Below are positions 47,233-59,364 of a stretch of DNA of 64,000 nt, in pieces. The translations under genes were made by a program, and so were the position numbers. The DNA comes from Paenibacillus sp. LHD-38 (GTDB lineage: Bacteria; Bacillota; Bacilli; Paenibacillales; Paenibacillaceae), in NCBI RefSeq assembly GCF_031157315.1, contig NZ_JAVIFU010000015.1:1-64000 (forward strand), in the 5' to 3' direction. The notes below the pieces were generated by a model. That model did no database searches, was not told the DNA's origin, and saw nothing but the letters and a program-made list of their open reading frames with translations. Each line of letters opens with the position of its first letter. Within the stretch, counting starts at the first letter, position 1.

Positions 47233-48372
47233 ATGAACACGATAGATTTGCAGCAAGCAAGAAAACCATTATCCGTACTTTCGCCAACGAATGATCCATG
47301 GGATCCCATTCGTTCGCTGCAGCAATATGGAAGACATCGATTGACTAGCGTAGAAATGACCGTATCTAACCTGTGCAATATGCGATGTGAGCATTGCGCC
47401 GTTGGAGACACACTAGTATTATCCGAACCCGCCAAGCTGCCGCTTAAGCAGATGCTGGACCGACTGGACGAAGTGGAGCATCTTGAAACGATCAGCATAA
47501 CAGGCGGGGAGCCCTCATTCTCCGACCGAACGGTCCGTGATTACATGGTGCCGTTGCTTCAATATGCCCGCAGCAGGGGAATCCGCTCCCAAATCAATTC
47601 AAATGTGACTCTGCCGTATAGTCGATATGAGCAGCTTGCTCCTTATCTAGACGTCATGCATATTTCGTTCAACTATACTTCCGCAGAGGATTTTCACCAA
47701 ATCGGATTTGCGAGAGCAGGACATCAGGTTTCACTTGAAACCGCAACAAAGCTTTATGAGAGAATGATCGAGAATGCGCGTCGGCTAAGTGAGACTGGCG
47801 TACTTGTTTCTGCAGAATCGATGATTAATTACAGAACGTATGACAAAATAGACGAGATTCATCGGCTGATCGTTGAAATGGGATGTCAGCGGCATGAGGT
47901 TCATCCTATGTACCCAAGCTCCTTTGCCAAGGATTTGCCGGTCCTTTCGCGAGAGCAGATGCTGGAAGCGATTGAAAGACTGCTGAAGGCAAGAGACAAA
48001 TCAGTCTGGATGTTATTCGGAACACTGCCATTCTATCAATGCAGTGATAACCTATCTGAGCGGAAGCTGCTTAGAAGATTAGCGAATGAGCCGAATGTGA
48101 CGGTACGCAACGATCCTGACGGGCGGAACCGTCTTAATGTCAATTTGTTTACGGGCGACGTTTTTGTTACCGACTTTTCGGATGTGCCTGCTTTTGGCAG
48201 CATATATTCTTCCAAGCTTGAGGAGCTCTTTGATAAGTGGCTGGACCATTCTCTTGCTCAGAGTGTGAATTGCCATTGCCCAGCGGCAGCATGCTGCGGA
48301 CCGAATCTGCTTGTAAAGGATATGTACTATAAGGATGTTAATTTCCATGAGCAAAGCGCTGTGATGGATTAG
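47233..48372 (+). CDS. yfkAB: YfkAB radical SAM protein with CxCxxxxC motif
   Basis: A ~379-residue radical SAM enzyme. The [4Fe-4S]-SAM motif is CNMRCEHC, followed by SITGGEPSFSD. The C-terminal CHCPAAACCG carries the CxCxxxxC signature that defines the YfkAB family, probably holding an extra cluster. No substrate is established for the family. ATG 47233 has a weak AGGTG at ten bases; a GTG at 47221 is an in-frame alternative. Confidence 0.88.
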   Translation: MNTIDLQQARKPLSVLSPTNDPWDPIRSLQQYGRHRLTSVEMTVSNLCNMRCEHCAVGDTLVLSEPAKLPLKQMLDRLDEVEHLETISITGGEPSFSDRTVRDYMVPLLQYARSRGIRSQINSNVTLPYSRYEQLAPYLDVMHISFNYTSAEDFHQIGFARAGHQVSLETATKLYERMIENARRLSETGVLVSAESMINYRTYDKIDEIHRLIVEMGCQRHEVHPMYPSSFAKDLPVLSREQMLEAIERLLKARDKSVWMLFGTLPFYQCSDNLSERKLLRRLANEPNVTVRNDPDGRNRLNVNLFTGDVFVTDFSDVPAFGSIYSSKLEELFDKWLDHSLAQSVNCHCPAAACCGPNLLVKDMYYKDVNFHEQSAVMD

Positions 48373-48447
48373 CTTTCAGAATGCAGGTTCTGCAGGCTTA
48401 ACCGCGTAATAAGGAGCATATAAAAGTAAAGAGAGGAGGAGAAGCTG

Positions 48448-49479
48448 TTGTCGATCAAGACAATCGTGTTTATTGCTGTAGGATTACTGCTGCTCTATTT
48501 GTTTTTTACGGTTGGTGCACCGTTTTTGCTGGCGCTTGTCGTAGCTATTTTTCTCGAGCCGGTCAATCAGCTGTTTATGAAGAAATTCCGAATGAATAGG
48601 CTGCTCGCTGCCACGATATCCAGCAGTCTATTTACGATCATCCTTATTGGTCTAATTGCGCTGCTAGGTGTTAAGGTTGTTGCGGAGTTAATTGCCTTCT
48701 TTAAGAAGGTGCCTAATTATTTTGAAAATGCCAATAGCATGGTAGACGATTTGATGCTTCAAGCACAATCGCTTTATCAAAACTTCCCGCCGGATACGAT
48801 TGAAACACTGGAAAATTGGTTGATGGGGCTTACAAGCACATTAACGAAAATGGTCGGCACCTTATCGAATACCGTGATAGCTTTCGCTTCAAGCATTCCG
48901 GGAATGTTTATCTTTTTCATCGTCTTTTTGGTGGCGGTGTATATGATGAGCTTTAGCTTGAATACGATGAAGGCGACTGTACTTTCTTTATTCGATGATA
49001 AATCGCAGCCGCAGGTAAATGCATTATTAAATAATCTAAAGAAGTCAATTTTTGGCTTCCTGCGTTCTCAGTTTATTTTGAGCGCTCTTACATACATTAT
49101 TTCGTTAATCGGCCTTCTGGTCCTTAACGTCAAGTATCCGCTGGCCATTGCGCTGCTTATCATCGTCGTTGATATTATGCCGATCCTTGGAACGGGCTCC
49201 GTGCTTGTGCCATGGGGGAGCTATTTAATCATTACGGGTAATTTGTATATGGGAGTAGGGCTTATCGTGCTCTTTCTCGTCATTACGGTATTCCGCCGTA
49301 TTGTTGAGCCGAAAATTCTTGGCGATTCCGTTGGCATCGGTTCATTGTCCGCGCTGATAAGCTTATATGTCGGCTTTAAGCTAGTCGGCGTTATCGGAGT
49401 ATTTATCGGACCGCTGGTCGTCATCATTTATATGGCGGCGCGTAAAGCAGGCTTATTTCAAATGAAATTCAAGCTCTAG
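48448..49479 (+). CDS. AI-2E family (YdiK/YtvI-type) transporter
   Basis: A 343-residue membrane protein with about eight hydrophobic segments. The large loop near residues 80-130 (KVPNYFENANSMVDDL...) and the C-terminal DIMPILGTGSVLVPWG and KILGDSVGIGSL motifs are typical of the AI-2E/UPF0118 family, whose members include exporters and Na+/H+ antiporters. The TTG start has GAGGAGGAG eight bases upstream. The substrate is unknown. Confidence 0.87.
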   Translation: MSIKTIVFIAVGLLLLYLFFTVGAPFLLALVVAIFLEPVNQLFMKKFRMNRLLAATISSSLFTIILIGLIALLGVKVVAELIAFFKKVPNYFENANSMVDDLMLQAQSLYQNFPPDTIETLENWLMGLTSTLTKMVGTLSNTVIAFASSIPGMFIFFIVFLVAVYMMSFSLNTMKATVLSLFDDKSQPQVNALLNNLKKSIFGFLRSQFILSALTYIISLIGLLVLNVKYPLAIALLIIVVDIMPILGTGSVLVPWGSYLIITGNLYMGVGLIVLFLVITVFRRIVEPKILGDSVGIGSLSALISLYVGFKLVGVIGVFIGPLVVIIYMAARKAGLFQMKFKL

Positions 49480-49564
49480 ACGGATGGCGGGGTGCCGTAA
49501 CAAAGCCATAATAAGATGCGTATGATACTGCAAAAAAGCAGGTCATTAGGAGGCATCTAATTAA

Positions 49565-50722
49565 ATGGCACCTATAAAAGTGGCGATTGTCACCCCAGGC
49601 TCTTTCCCGATCCCATCGCCTGGAAGCAGCTCCGTAGAGCGGGTGGTAGAGAAATTTGCTCCGCTGCTGAAGCCTTATGCCGAACCGCGGATCTTTGGAA
49701 GATTAAGTAAGCGGTTGCCCCGCAAGGGACAGTTTAAAGGCGTTGTATGCGAGCGGTTTGCAGCCGGCAGTAAGCAGCGATATATTCATGAAGTAGGACG
49801 CGCTGTGCGGCGATTTTCTCCTCAGGTCATCGATGTCGAGAACCGCCCTCAATTTGTCCTAACGATGAAGCGAATGAACCCAGGCAAACTCGTCTGGCTT
49901 TATTTGCATTCATCCACCTTCATCTCATCTCCCTATATTTCATCTTCCCTCTTGCATAAGTGCTTGCAGGCCGCAGATAAAATCATCGTCAACAGCGAGT
50001 TTCTCCGGCGGATCGTCGTATCCAAAGCACCCGAAGTCGCATCAAAGGTGTGTGTCGTATATCCAGGTGTGGACACGTTCCGATTCCCTTCGCAATTCTC
50101 GGGCGAGGGGTCTGCCAAAAGAGAAAGCCTGAGAAAGAAACGCGGACTGAGCGGTAAAAAGGTCGTGCTGTTTATGGGAAGGCTTATTCCGCTAAAAGGC
50201 GTACACCATCTCCTCAACATCGTGCCGCAGCTGGCAAAAAAAAATCCTGATCTCGTTGTCGTTATTGTGGGCAGCCCGTTTTACGGCTCGCACCGTAAAA
50301 CGGGCTATGCGCGCATGCTTGAACGCATGGGTCGTAAATGCCCGGGCCATGTTCGTTTTGTTCCCTATGTTCCTTATACGAAGGTGCCAAGCTGGATGCT
50401 GGTTGCCGACGTAGTGGTTGTTCCCTCCGGAGCCCGCGAGGCATTCGGGCTTGTGAACGTCGAGGCAATGTCATGCGGCGTTCCCGTTATTGCAACGCGT
50501 GCCGGAGGAATGAAAGAAATTATTCGAAACGGGGAAACCGGGTATTTGGTAAATCAATCCAATATCGAGCGTGAGCTGAAAGAAAGGCTCCATGAGCTGC
50601 TTGGTGATAAGCAGCTTCGTCAGAAGCTGGGCCGCCTTAGCCGTGAGAGGGTAGAGCAAACATTCACATGGAGGCATACGGCTGATCGGTGGGTAAAGCT
50701 TTTAAATGAAAGCAACCTGTAG
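49565..50722 (+). CDS. GT4-family glycosyltransferase, CotSA-like
   Basis: A 385-residue GT-B glycosyltransferase. The C-terminal donor-binding domain shows GRLIPLKGVHHLL and the E-x7-E motif in REAFGLVNVEAMSCGVP. The N-terminal PGSFPIPSPGSSSVERVVEK segment resembles spore-coat glycosyltransferases such as CotSA. The acceptor is unknown; a spore-coat polysaccharide role is an inference from resemblance. AGGAGG lies 11 bases before the start. Confidence 0.75.
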   Translation: MAPIKVAIVTPGSFPIPSPGSSSVERVVEKFAPLLKPYAEPRIFGRLSKRLPRKGQFKGVVCERFAAGSKQRYIHEVGRAVRRFSPQVIDVENRPQFVLTMKRMNPGKLVWLYLHSSTFISSPYISSSLLHKCLQAADKIIVNSEFLRRIVVSKAPEVASKVCVVYPGVDTFRFPSQFSGEGSAKRESLRKKRGLSGKKVVLFMGRLIPLKGVHHLLNIVPQLAKKNPDLVVVIVGSPFYGSHRKTGYARMLERMGRKCPGHVRFVPYVPYTKVPSWMLVADVVVVPSGAREAFGLVNVEAMSCGVPVIATRAGGMKEIIRNGETGYLVNQSNIERELKERLHELLGDKQLRQKLGRLSRERVEQTFTWRHTADRWVKLLNESNL

Positions 50723-50757
50723 CTGGGTGTATTTATAGGCTTTCGGGAAATTGAGGG

Positions 50758-50787
50758 TTGACACATTTCTTAACAAAACGTTATAGT
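50758..50787 (+). promoter_or_regulatory. sigma-A promoter of the thiamin operon
   Basis: TTGACA (50758-50763) and TATAGT (50782-50787) are 18 bp apart. Transcription would begin near 50794, a few bases before the riboswitch. Confidence 0.75.
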
Positions 50788-50800
50788 CAAACAAGGAAAT

Positions 50801-54063
<3,263 letters not shown>

Positions 54064-54098
54064 ATAATGATTTTGATGAAAGAGAGGTGCCTGAGAGG

Positions 54099-54953
54099 AT
54101 GAGTAGACCGTCATGGCAGGATTTTCGGCTGTATGCGATCACAGCGGAATCCAACCACCCTGGAAAATCGGTCGTGGAAGTGATGGAGCAAGCCTTGCTT
54201 GGAGGCGCCCAGATTTTGCAGCTTCGCAATAAGACAGGCAAGAGGGAAGAGGTGCTGGAGCAGGCAAAGGCGCTGCGCGAGTTGACTAGGAAATTTCATG
54301 TGCCATTCATTATCAATGATTACCCGGATATTGTCCTTGAGGTTGATGCGGATGGCGTTCATTTAGGGCAAGACGATATGCCGATCAGCGAAGCAAGAGC
54401 TATGCTCGGACCTGACCGCATTATTGGCATATCCACGCATAATTTGCAGCAGGCGCTGGCTGCTGAACAAGATGGCGCGGACTACATCGGCGTAGGACCG
54501 GTGTTTCCGACCGACACCAAGCCAGGCCGTGCCGCCGTCACGACAAGCTATGTAAAGGAAGCAGCCCGCCATATTTCGATTCCTTTCGTCGCAATCGGCG
54601 GCATTACGCTTGACAATGTTGATACCGTGCTTTCAGCGGGTGCCGAGCGAATTTGTGCGGTTTCGGCGATTGTCGGCCATGCAGAACCGGCGAGCATATG
54701 CCGTGCATTCCTGGAGAGGATTGAAGCTGCCGAACGCGGGTCTGCCATTGAAAAGAAGATGATTAAAATCAATGGCCGTGAGGAATTGACGGGTGCCAAG
54801 ACTGTTGAGGAGCTGGTAATACAGCTTGGACAACAGAATAAGAGGCTTGTCGTTGAGCTTAACGGCGTAATCATACAGCGCGCGTTATGGTCACAAACGG
54901 AGCTGCTTGAAGATGCGTCTATCGAGCTGGTTCATTTTGTCGGAGGGGGCTGA
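54099..54953 (+). CDS. ThiE-ThiS fusion: thiamin-phosphate synthase with C-terminal sulfur carrier
   Basis: A single 284-residue frame. Residues ~8-212 are ThiE ([30 protein letters not shown]-type, [32 protein letters not shown]). Residues 221-284 are a complete ThiS: it begins [10 protein letters not shown] at Met221 (54759) and ends HFVGGG, with the Gly-Gly end free for adenylation and thiocarboxylation. There is no stop and no good ribosome binding site between them. ThiE joins the thiazole and pyrimidine phosphates; ThiS supplies sulfur to ThiG. The start follows AGAGAGGTG. Confidence 0.9.
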   Translation: MSRPSWQDFRLYAITAESNHPGKSVVEVMEQALLGGAQILQLRNKTGKREEVLEQAKALRELTRKFHVPFIINDYPDIVLEVDADGVHLGQDDMPISEARAMLGPDRIIGISTHNLQQALAAEQDGADYIGVGPVFPTDTKPGRAAVTTSYVKEAARHISIPFVAIGGITLDNVDTVLSAGAERICAVSAIVGHAEPASICRAFLERIEAAERGSAIEKKMIKINGREELTGAKTVEELVIQLGQQNKRLVVELNGVIIQRALWSQTELLEDASIELVHFVGGG

Positions 54954-54958
54954 GAGGG

Positions 54959-55777
54959 TTGAAAGATTGGATAAGCGAGGATTCGCTAGTTATTGGCGGG
55001 CATAAGCTGCAATCGCGTTTTTTGTTCGGGACGGGGCGGTTTCCAAGCCCGGCGGTGCTGCAAGAATCGCTTGAAGCATCGGGCTCGGAGGTCATAACGT
55101 TCGCGGTGAGAAGGGTTAATCTCGAAAGCGTGGAAGACGATTCTGTGCTGCAGCATTTTGAAGACAGATCCATTATTTATTTACCGAATACCTCGGGAGC
55201 CAGAACGGCTGAGGAAGCCGTAAGAATCGCGCATCTGGCACGGGAAGCAGGTCTTGGCAATTGGATCAAGGTTGAGATCAGCGGCGATCACCGTACGCTG
55301 CTGCCTGAACCCATAGAAACGCTGCGCGCAACGGAGCAGCTCGCCAAAGAAGGTTTCATAGTGCTTCCATATACATCGGACGATCCGATGCTTTGCAGGA
55401 GGCTTGAGGAAGCGGGAGCTTCTGCGATCATGCCAGGCGGATCACCGATCGGATCGGGTCTCGGCTTGCTGAATCCGTATAATTTAGGTCTTATTACAGA
55501 GCAGGCGGGTGTTCCCGTTATTATTGATGCCGGCATTGGGTCGGCCAAAGATGCTGCCGAAGCGATGGAGCTGGGCGCGGACGGCATATTAGCGAATACG
55601 CCAATCGCAAAAGCGCAGGATCCGGTCATGATGGCCCGCGCATTCCGTTTAGCTATTGAAGCGGGACGCCTTGCGAAGCTGGCAGGCCGTATTCCGAAGA
55701 AGCGCTACGCATCGGCAAGCAGTGATTGGGCCGGCTCTTTGTTTGAAGCAGCGGCTGGCAGCGGAGGGGAGCAGTAA
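54959..55777 (+). CDS. thiG: thiazole synthase ThiG
   Basis: A 272-residue TIM-barrel enzyme. Segments: [20 protein letters not shown], the Schiff-base Lys in [10 protein letters not shown], the phosphate-binding [25 protein letters not shown], and [14 protein letters not shown]. It forms thiazole phosphate from deoxyxylulose phosphate, ThiS thiocarboxylate and dehydroglycine. The TTG start is preceded by GGAGGGGG inside the end of the ThiS region. It overlaps thiO by 1 bp. Confidence 0.95.
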   Translation: MKDWISEDSLVIGGHKLQSRFLFGTGRFPSPAVLQESLEASGSEVITFAVRRVNLESVEDDSVLQHFEDRSIIYLPNTSGARTAEEAVRIAHLAREAGLGNWIKVEISGDHRTLLPEPIETLRATEQLAKEGFIVLPYTSDDPMLCRRLEEAGASAIMPGGSPIGSGLGLLNPYNLGLITEQAGVPVIIDAGIGSAKDAAEAMELGADGILANTPIAKAQDPVMMARAFRLAIEAGRLAKLAGRIPKKRYASASSDWAGSLFEAAAGSGGEQ

Positions 55778-56931
55778 TGCCTCAATCGGTAATCGTGCTC
55801 GGAGGCGGCATTATCGGCTTGTCCTGCGCCTTCGAAGCGGCACGTAGAGGAATGCTTGTAACGCTTATTGAGCCAAACGGTTTGGGCGGGCAAGCATCCG
55901 GAGCAGCTGCCGGCATGCTTGCCCCCTATTCAGAAAATACGGAGCAGCCGGATGATTTCTTTCATCTTTGCTTAAGCAGTCTCCGATGTTATCCGGAGTG
56001 GATTGAAGCCGTCGAGGAGTGCTCGGGCATGTCGGCGGAGTGGGTCCAAAGCGGCAGCGTGAATGTGTTTATGCATGAAGCGGATGTTCTTCCCATTCAG
56101 TCTAGGCTGGATTGGCAAAATGAATGGGGGGCCGAGGCTCAGCTTGTCGATGCGGCCCAGCTTCGGAAGCTGGAGCCGATGATCGCGCATTCGGCGGTTG
56201 CCGGCGTATTCACGCCAAATGAGAGCCACGTGTACGCCCCTAAGCTTGTAGCATCGCTTGAAGCAGCCTGCCGAAATCTAGGCGTTCGCATACTTGAGCA
56301 TGCCGGTCAAATAGAGGATGTGTCAGTGCATCAGAGCGGCGGGGTTTCGGTACGCGCCCAAGCTTTAAAGAGTCTCGTACATGCGGATCGGCTGGTTATA
56401 TGCGCGGGAGCCTGGTCGGGCGCCTATGAGAGATGGTTCGGGCTATCGATTCCGATCCACCCGATTCGCGGCCAAATTTGCTCTTTTGAGCATCAGGCTG
56501 CCGAAGTTCGCCATATGGTGTTTTCAAGTCAAGCCTATTGGGTTGGCAAAAATAATGCACGCCTCGTTTGCGGCGCATCCGAGGATGTTGCAGGCTTCGA
56601 GACAAGCGTGACGGAGCGGGGAATCGGCCGCCTCATTCGCAGCAGCAATCGGTTATTCCCATTTCTCGAGGGAAAGTCAACCGCACATCGCTGGGCAGGG
56701 CTGCGTCCCGCAACAAAAGACGGACAGCCTCTTCTCGGGCAAATCGCCGGCATGCCTTCCGTTATTATGGCATCGGGACATTATCGCAACGGCATTTTAT
56801 TAAGTCCAATTACGGCTCTGCTTACCGCAGATATCTTGGAGGGGAAAGAGGTTAAGCCATCCATTAGCCGATTCGCTCCAAATCGTTTTACGACCGCGGG
56901 TAATCGGATGAAGGCTCACGCCATGAAATAG
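55777..56931 (+). CDS. thiO: glycine oxidase ThiO
   Basis: A 384-residue FAD-dependent amine oxidase of the DAO family. The FAD motif is VIVLGGGIIGLSCAFEAARRG; ASGAAAGMLAP and the late GLRPATKDGQPLLG and GHYRNGILLSP follow. It makes the dehydroglycine for ThiG, the aerobic counterpart of ThiH, fitting a Bacillus-type pathway. Its start overlaps the thiG stop (TAATG). It is the last gene of the operon, followed at once by a perfect inverted repeat. Confidence 0.94.
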   Translation: MPQSVIVLGGGIIGLSCAFEAARRGMLVTLIEPNGLGGQASGAAAGMLAPYSENTEQPDDFFHLCLSSLRCYPEWIEAVEECSGMSAEWVQSGSVNVFMHEADVLPIQSRLDWQNEWGAEAQLVDAAQLRKLEPMIAHSAVAGVFTPNESHVYAPKLVASLEAACRNLGVRILEHAGQIEDVSVHQSGGVSVRAQALKSLVHADRLVICAGAWSGAYERWFGLSIPIHPIRGQICSFEHQAAEVRHMVFSSQAYWVGKNNARLVCGASEDVAGFETSVTERGIGRLIRSSNRLFPFLEGKSTAHRWAGLRPATKDGQPLLGQIAGMPSVIMASGHYRNGILLSPITALLTADILEGKEVKPSISRFAPNRFTTAGNRMKAHAMK

Positions 56932-56965
56932 AATGAAGCCATTTCGTCACGAAATGGCTTCATTC
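56931..56965 (+). terminator. 35-bp perfect palindrome at the end of the thi operon
   Basis: GAATGAAGCCATTTCGT, one C, then its exact reverse complement. The first base is the last base of the thiO stop codon. The only T content afterwards is CTTG, so if it terminates transcription the U tract is poor; it may act mainly in mRNA end protection. Confidence 0.55.
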
Positions 56966-56970
56966 TTGCA

Positions 56971-57018
56971 TTGAAAATTCATATAAAATCTGCTATATTG
57001 AAAACGAGAATCGTTATC
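56971..57018 (+). promoter_or_regulatory. Fur-regulated promoter of the siderophore permeases
   Basis: -35 TTGAAA (56971-56976), a 17-bp spacer and -10 TATATT (56994-56999). Directly after it, GAAAACGAGAATCGTTATC (57000-57018) matches 15 of 19 positions of the Fur box GATAATGATAATCATTATC. A bound repressor would cover the start site, implying iron-controlled expression. Confidence 0.8.
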
Positions 57019-57133
57019 AATGAAGTGGATTTTTTTTTTTATGCCATAAGAATCTTACCCTTGTAATGCCGTGCGGCAGCTGCGATTAGCCCGTTTATTT
57101 TCATCCAAAGTATACATATAGAAGGGTAGTTAG

Positions 57134-58177
57134 ATGATGTCTTCTCCATTAAATGCGAAAGCGCTGGCGGGCTCCAAGCTGCGCACACGGCCATTGATGG
57201 CCACGATTATTTTGTTTGGCGGGATCGCAGCGCTTTTATTGTCCCTCGCGCTATCTATCTCGGTAGGTGCAGCGGATATAAGTCTCGCTACCGTATGGGA
57301 AGGCGTATTCCATTTCGACGCTGATAATATTCAGCATCAGATTATCAAAGAGCTTCGAATGCCGCGTGCGCTGGCGGCTGCCTTGGTTGGCGCGGCATTT
57401 GCAGTAGCCGGTTCGATCATGCAGGGTATGACCCGGAATCCGCTCGCGGATTCAAGCTTGCTCGGCATTAATGCAGGCGCAGGTTTTATGCTGGCACTTT
57501 GTTTTGCGTTTTTTCCGTCCATTTCTTATATGGGACTCATGTTTGTATGTTTTGCCGGTGCTGCTGTTTCCATGGGACTGGTTTACGGAATCGGATCAAT
57601 GGCCAAAGGCGGATTAACGCCAGTCCGGCTAACGTTAGCCGGTGCTGCTGTCGGAGCGCTGCTGCTGGCGCTTACGGAGGGCATAGCTCTCTATTACAAA
57701 ATCGGTCAGGATTTGGCTTTCTGGTATGCAGGCGGCGTTGCAGGAACAAAATGGGAGCAAATTCAAATTGTGTCGCCCTGGGTCATCGGCGGTTTGCTTG
57801 GCGCCATTGCATTATCTCGTTCAATCACACTGCTTAGCTTAGGAGAAGACGTAGCGGCAGGTCTTGGCCAGCGAACGGGGCTGGTAAAGGCGGCAGGCGT
57901 CATTATCGTTCTGCTTCTCGCAGGCACGGCTGTATCTGCTGTGGGCTCCATTGGGTTTGTTGGTTTGATCATTCCTCATATCTCACGTTTTCTAGTCGGC
58001 GTCGACTATAGATGGATCATTCCGTCCTCGGCTGTTCTCGGCAGCCTGCTGATGGTTCTTGCAGATATTGGCGGGCGAATTATTAATCCGCCGCAGGAAG
58101 TAGCGATTGGCATTATTATCGCGGTTCTCGGCGTTCCTTACTTCCTCTATCTCGTAACAAGAATGAAGGGGGAGTAA
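57134..58177 (+). CDS. FecCD-family iron-siderophore permease, first subunit
   Basis: A 347-residue permease with about nine to ten hydrophobic segments. Family signatures are ELRMPRALAAALVGAAFAVAGSIMQGMTRNPLADSS-type (seen in parts), AVSAVGSIGFVGLIIPHISR and a late GGRIINPPQEVAIGIIIA region. It imports iron-siderophore complexes together with the next gene product. AAGGG precedes the ATG; an adjacent ATG at 57137 is possible. A Fur box governs the promoter. Confidence 0.92.
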   Translation: MMSSPLNAKALAGSKLRTRPLMATIILFGGIAALLLSLALSISVGAADISLATVWEGVFHFDADNIQHQIIKELRMPRALAAALVGAAFAVAGSIMQGMTRNPLADSSLLGINAGAGFMLALCFAFFPSISYMGLMFVCFAGAAVSMGLVYGIGSMAKGGLTPVRLTLAGAAVGALLLALTEGIALYYKIGQDLAFWYAGGVAGTKWEQIQIVSPWVIGGLLGAIALSRSITLLSLGEDVAAGLGQRTGLVKAAGVIIVLLLAGTAVSAVGSIGFVGLIIPHISRFLVGVDYRWIIPSSAVLGSLLMVLADIGGRIINPPQEVAIGIIIAVLGVPYFLYLVTRMKGE

Positions 58178-58179
58178 CC

Positions 58180-59211
58180 GTGGATAATTTATTCATTACA
58201 GCGACAGAGCTGCGCAGAAGAAAACGTGCGGTTACTGTGATGACCGTGCTAAGCGCGTTAATTGTAGCGTCATTCATCGTAAGCATGAATACAGGCCATA
58301 TTCGTTTAGCGCCAATCGATGTGATCAAAACGTTGTTCGGTGCAGGTACAGCCAAGCAAGAGCTTATCCTGTTTGATTTTCGCTTACCGCGAATCGTTAT
58401 TTCGATCCTGATCGGAGCAGGTTTTGCCGTGTCGGGCTGCATTATTCAAGGTTTGTCCCGCAATCCGCTTTCTGATCCGGGACTGCTTGGGATTAACGCC
58501 GGGGCAGGTCTAGCCGTCATTCTGTTTATTTCTTTTTATCCTACTACGGAAAAGGGATCGATTTTCTTAATGCCTTTTCTGGCATTGATCGGTGCCTCTC
58601 TGACGGCGCTGCTTATCTTTGTCTTATCCTATAAGCGGCACCGCGGATTACTGCCTACTCGGATGATACTTGTCGGTATTGCGGTAGCGGCGGGGATTAG
58701 CGCAGCGATGCAAATATTGATTTTGCGCCTTACCCCGGAAAAATACCAGTATTTTGCCGTATGGATGGCAGGCAGCATATGGGGAACGAACTGGAAATAC
58801 GTACTGGCTCTGCTGCCATGGTTAATCATTATTTTACCGTTTGCTCAATATAAGGCGAAATCATTGAATGCATTAAATCTTGGCGATCAAATGGCTGTCG
58901 GCCTGGGCGCTGAGGTGAACAAAGAGCGGGCATGGCTGCTTGCGGCAGCCGTGGGGCTGGCAGGCTCCTGCGTCGCAGTCGGCGGCGGCATTGGGTTCGT
59001 GGGACTAATTGCGCCGCATTTGGCAAGAAGGTTAGTCGGTCCGCAGCATCAGGTGTTAATTCCGGCATCGGCTTTCGTAGGAGCTTTGCTCGTCATCGTA
59101 GCGGATACGCTCGCACGTTGGGCGTTTCAGCCTAATGAGATTCCGACCGGTATCGTCGTCGCTGTCATCGGCGCACCTTATTTCTTATATTTGTTATCCA
59201 GATCCAAATAA
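58180..59211 (+). CDS. FecCD-family iron-siderophore permease, second subunit
   Basis: A 343-residue paralogue of the previous gene: FDFRLPRIVISILIGAGFAV, GCIIQGLSRNPLSDPGLLG, and GGGIGFVGLIAPHLARRLVG. The GTG start is 2 bp after the previous stop, with GGGGGAG upstream. Together they form a heterodimeric channel; neither a substrate-binding lipoprotein nor an ATPase gene is adjacent, so both must be encoded elsewhere, as with Bacillus permease pairs that use a shared ATPase. Confidence 0.92.
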   Translation: MDNLFITATELRRRKRAVTVMTVLSALIVASFIVSMNTGHIRLAPIDVIKTLFGAGTAKQELILFDFRLPRIVISILIGAGFAVSGCIIQGLSRNPLSDPGLLGINAGAGLAVILFISFYPTTEKGSIFLMPFLALIGASLTALLIFVLSYKRHRGLLPTRMILVGIAVAAGISAAMQILILRLTPEKYQYFAVWMAGSIWGTNWKYVLALLPWLIIILPFAQYKAKSLNALNLGDQMAVGLGAEVNKERAWLLAAAVGLAGSCVAVGGGIGFVGLIAPHLARRLVGPQHQVLIPASAFVGALLVIVADTLARWAFQPNEIPTGIVVAVIGAPYFLYLLSRSK

Positions 59212-59222
59212 ACAGCTTTTTT

Positions 59223-59258
59223 AAAACCGCGGAGAGCAGTATGCTTCCGCGGTTTTTG
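59223..59258 (+). terminator. rho-independent terminator after the permease pair
   Basis: AAAACCGCGGA and TCCGCGGTTTTT form a strong GC stem with a ~12-nt loop and T run. Confidence 0.88.
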
Positions 59259-59321
59259 TCTGAAGTAGAGCCGGATAGCCTTTTTCGTCACCTCTCCTTG
59301 TAGCGTGCCTATGGGTACCTG

Positions 59322-59330
59322 CATATATTA
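59322..59330 (+). promoter_or_regulatory. possible mother-cell (sigma-K-like) -10 element
   Basis: CATATATTA matches the CATANNNTA pattern of sigma-K -10 boxes and lies 35 bp before the start of the repeat gene. No matching AC -35 was found at the expected distance, so this is a weak call. Confidence 0.2.
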
Positions 59331-59364
59331 CCTATGACATTTCAGGTGGAAGAAGGAGAGGACT

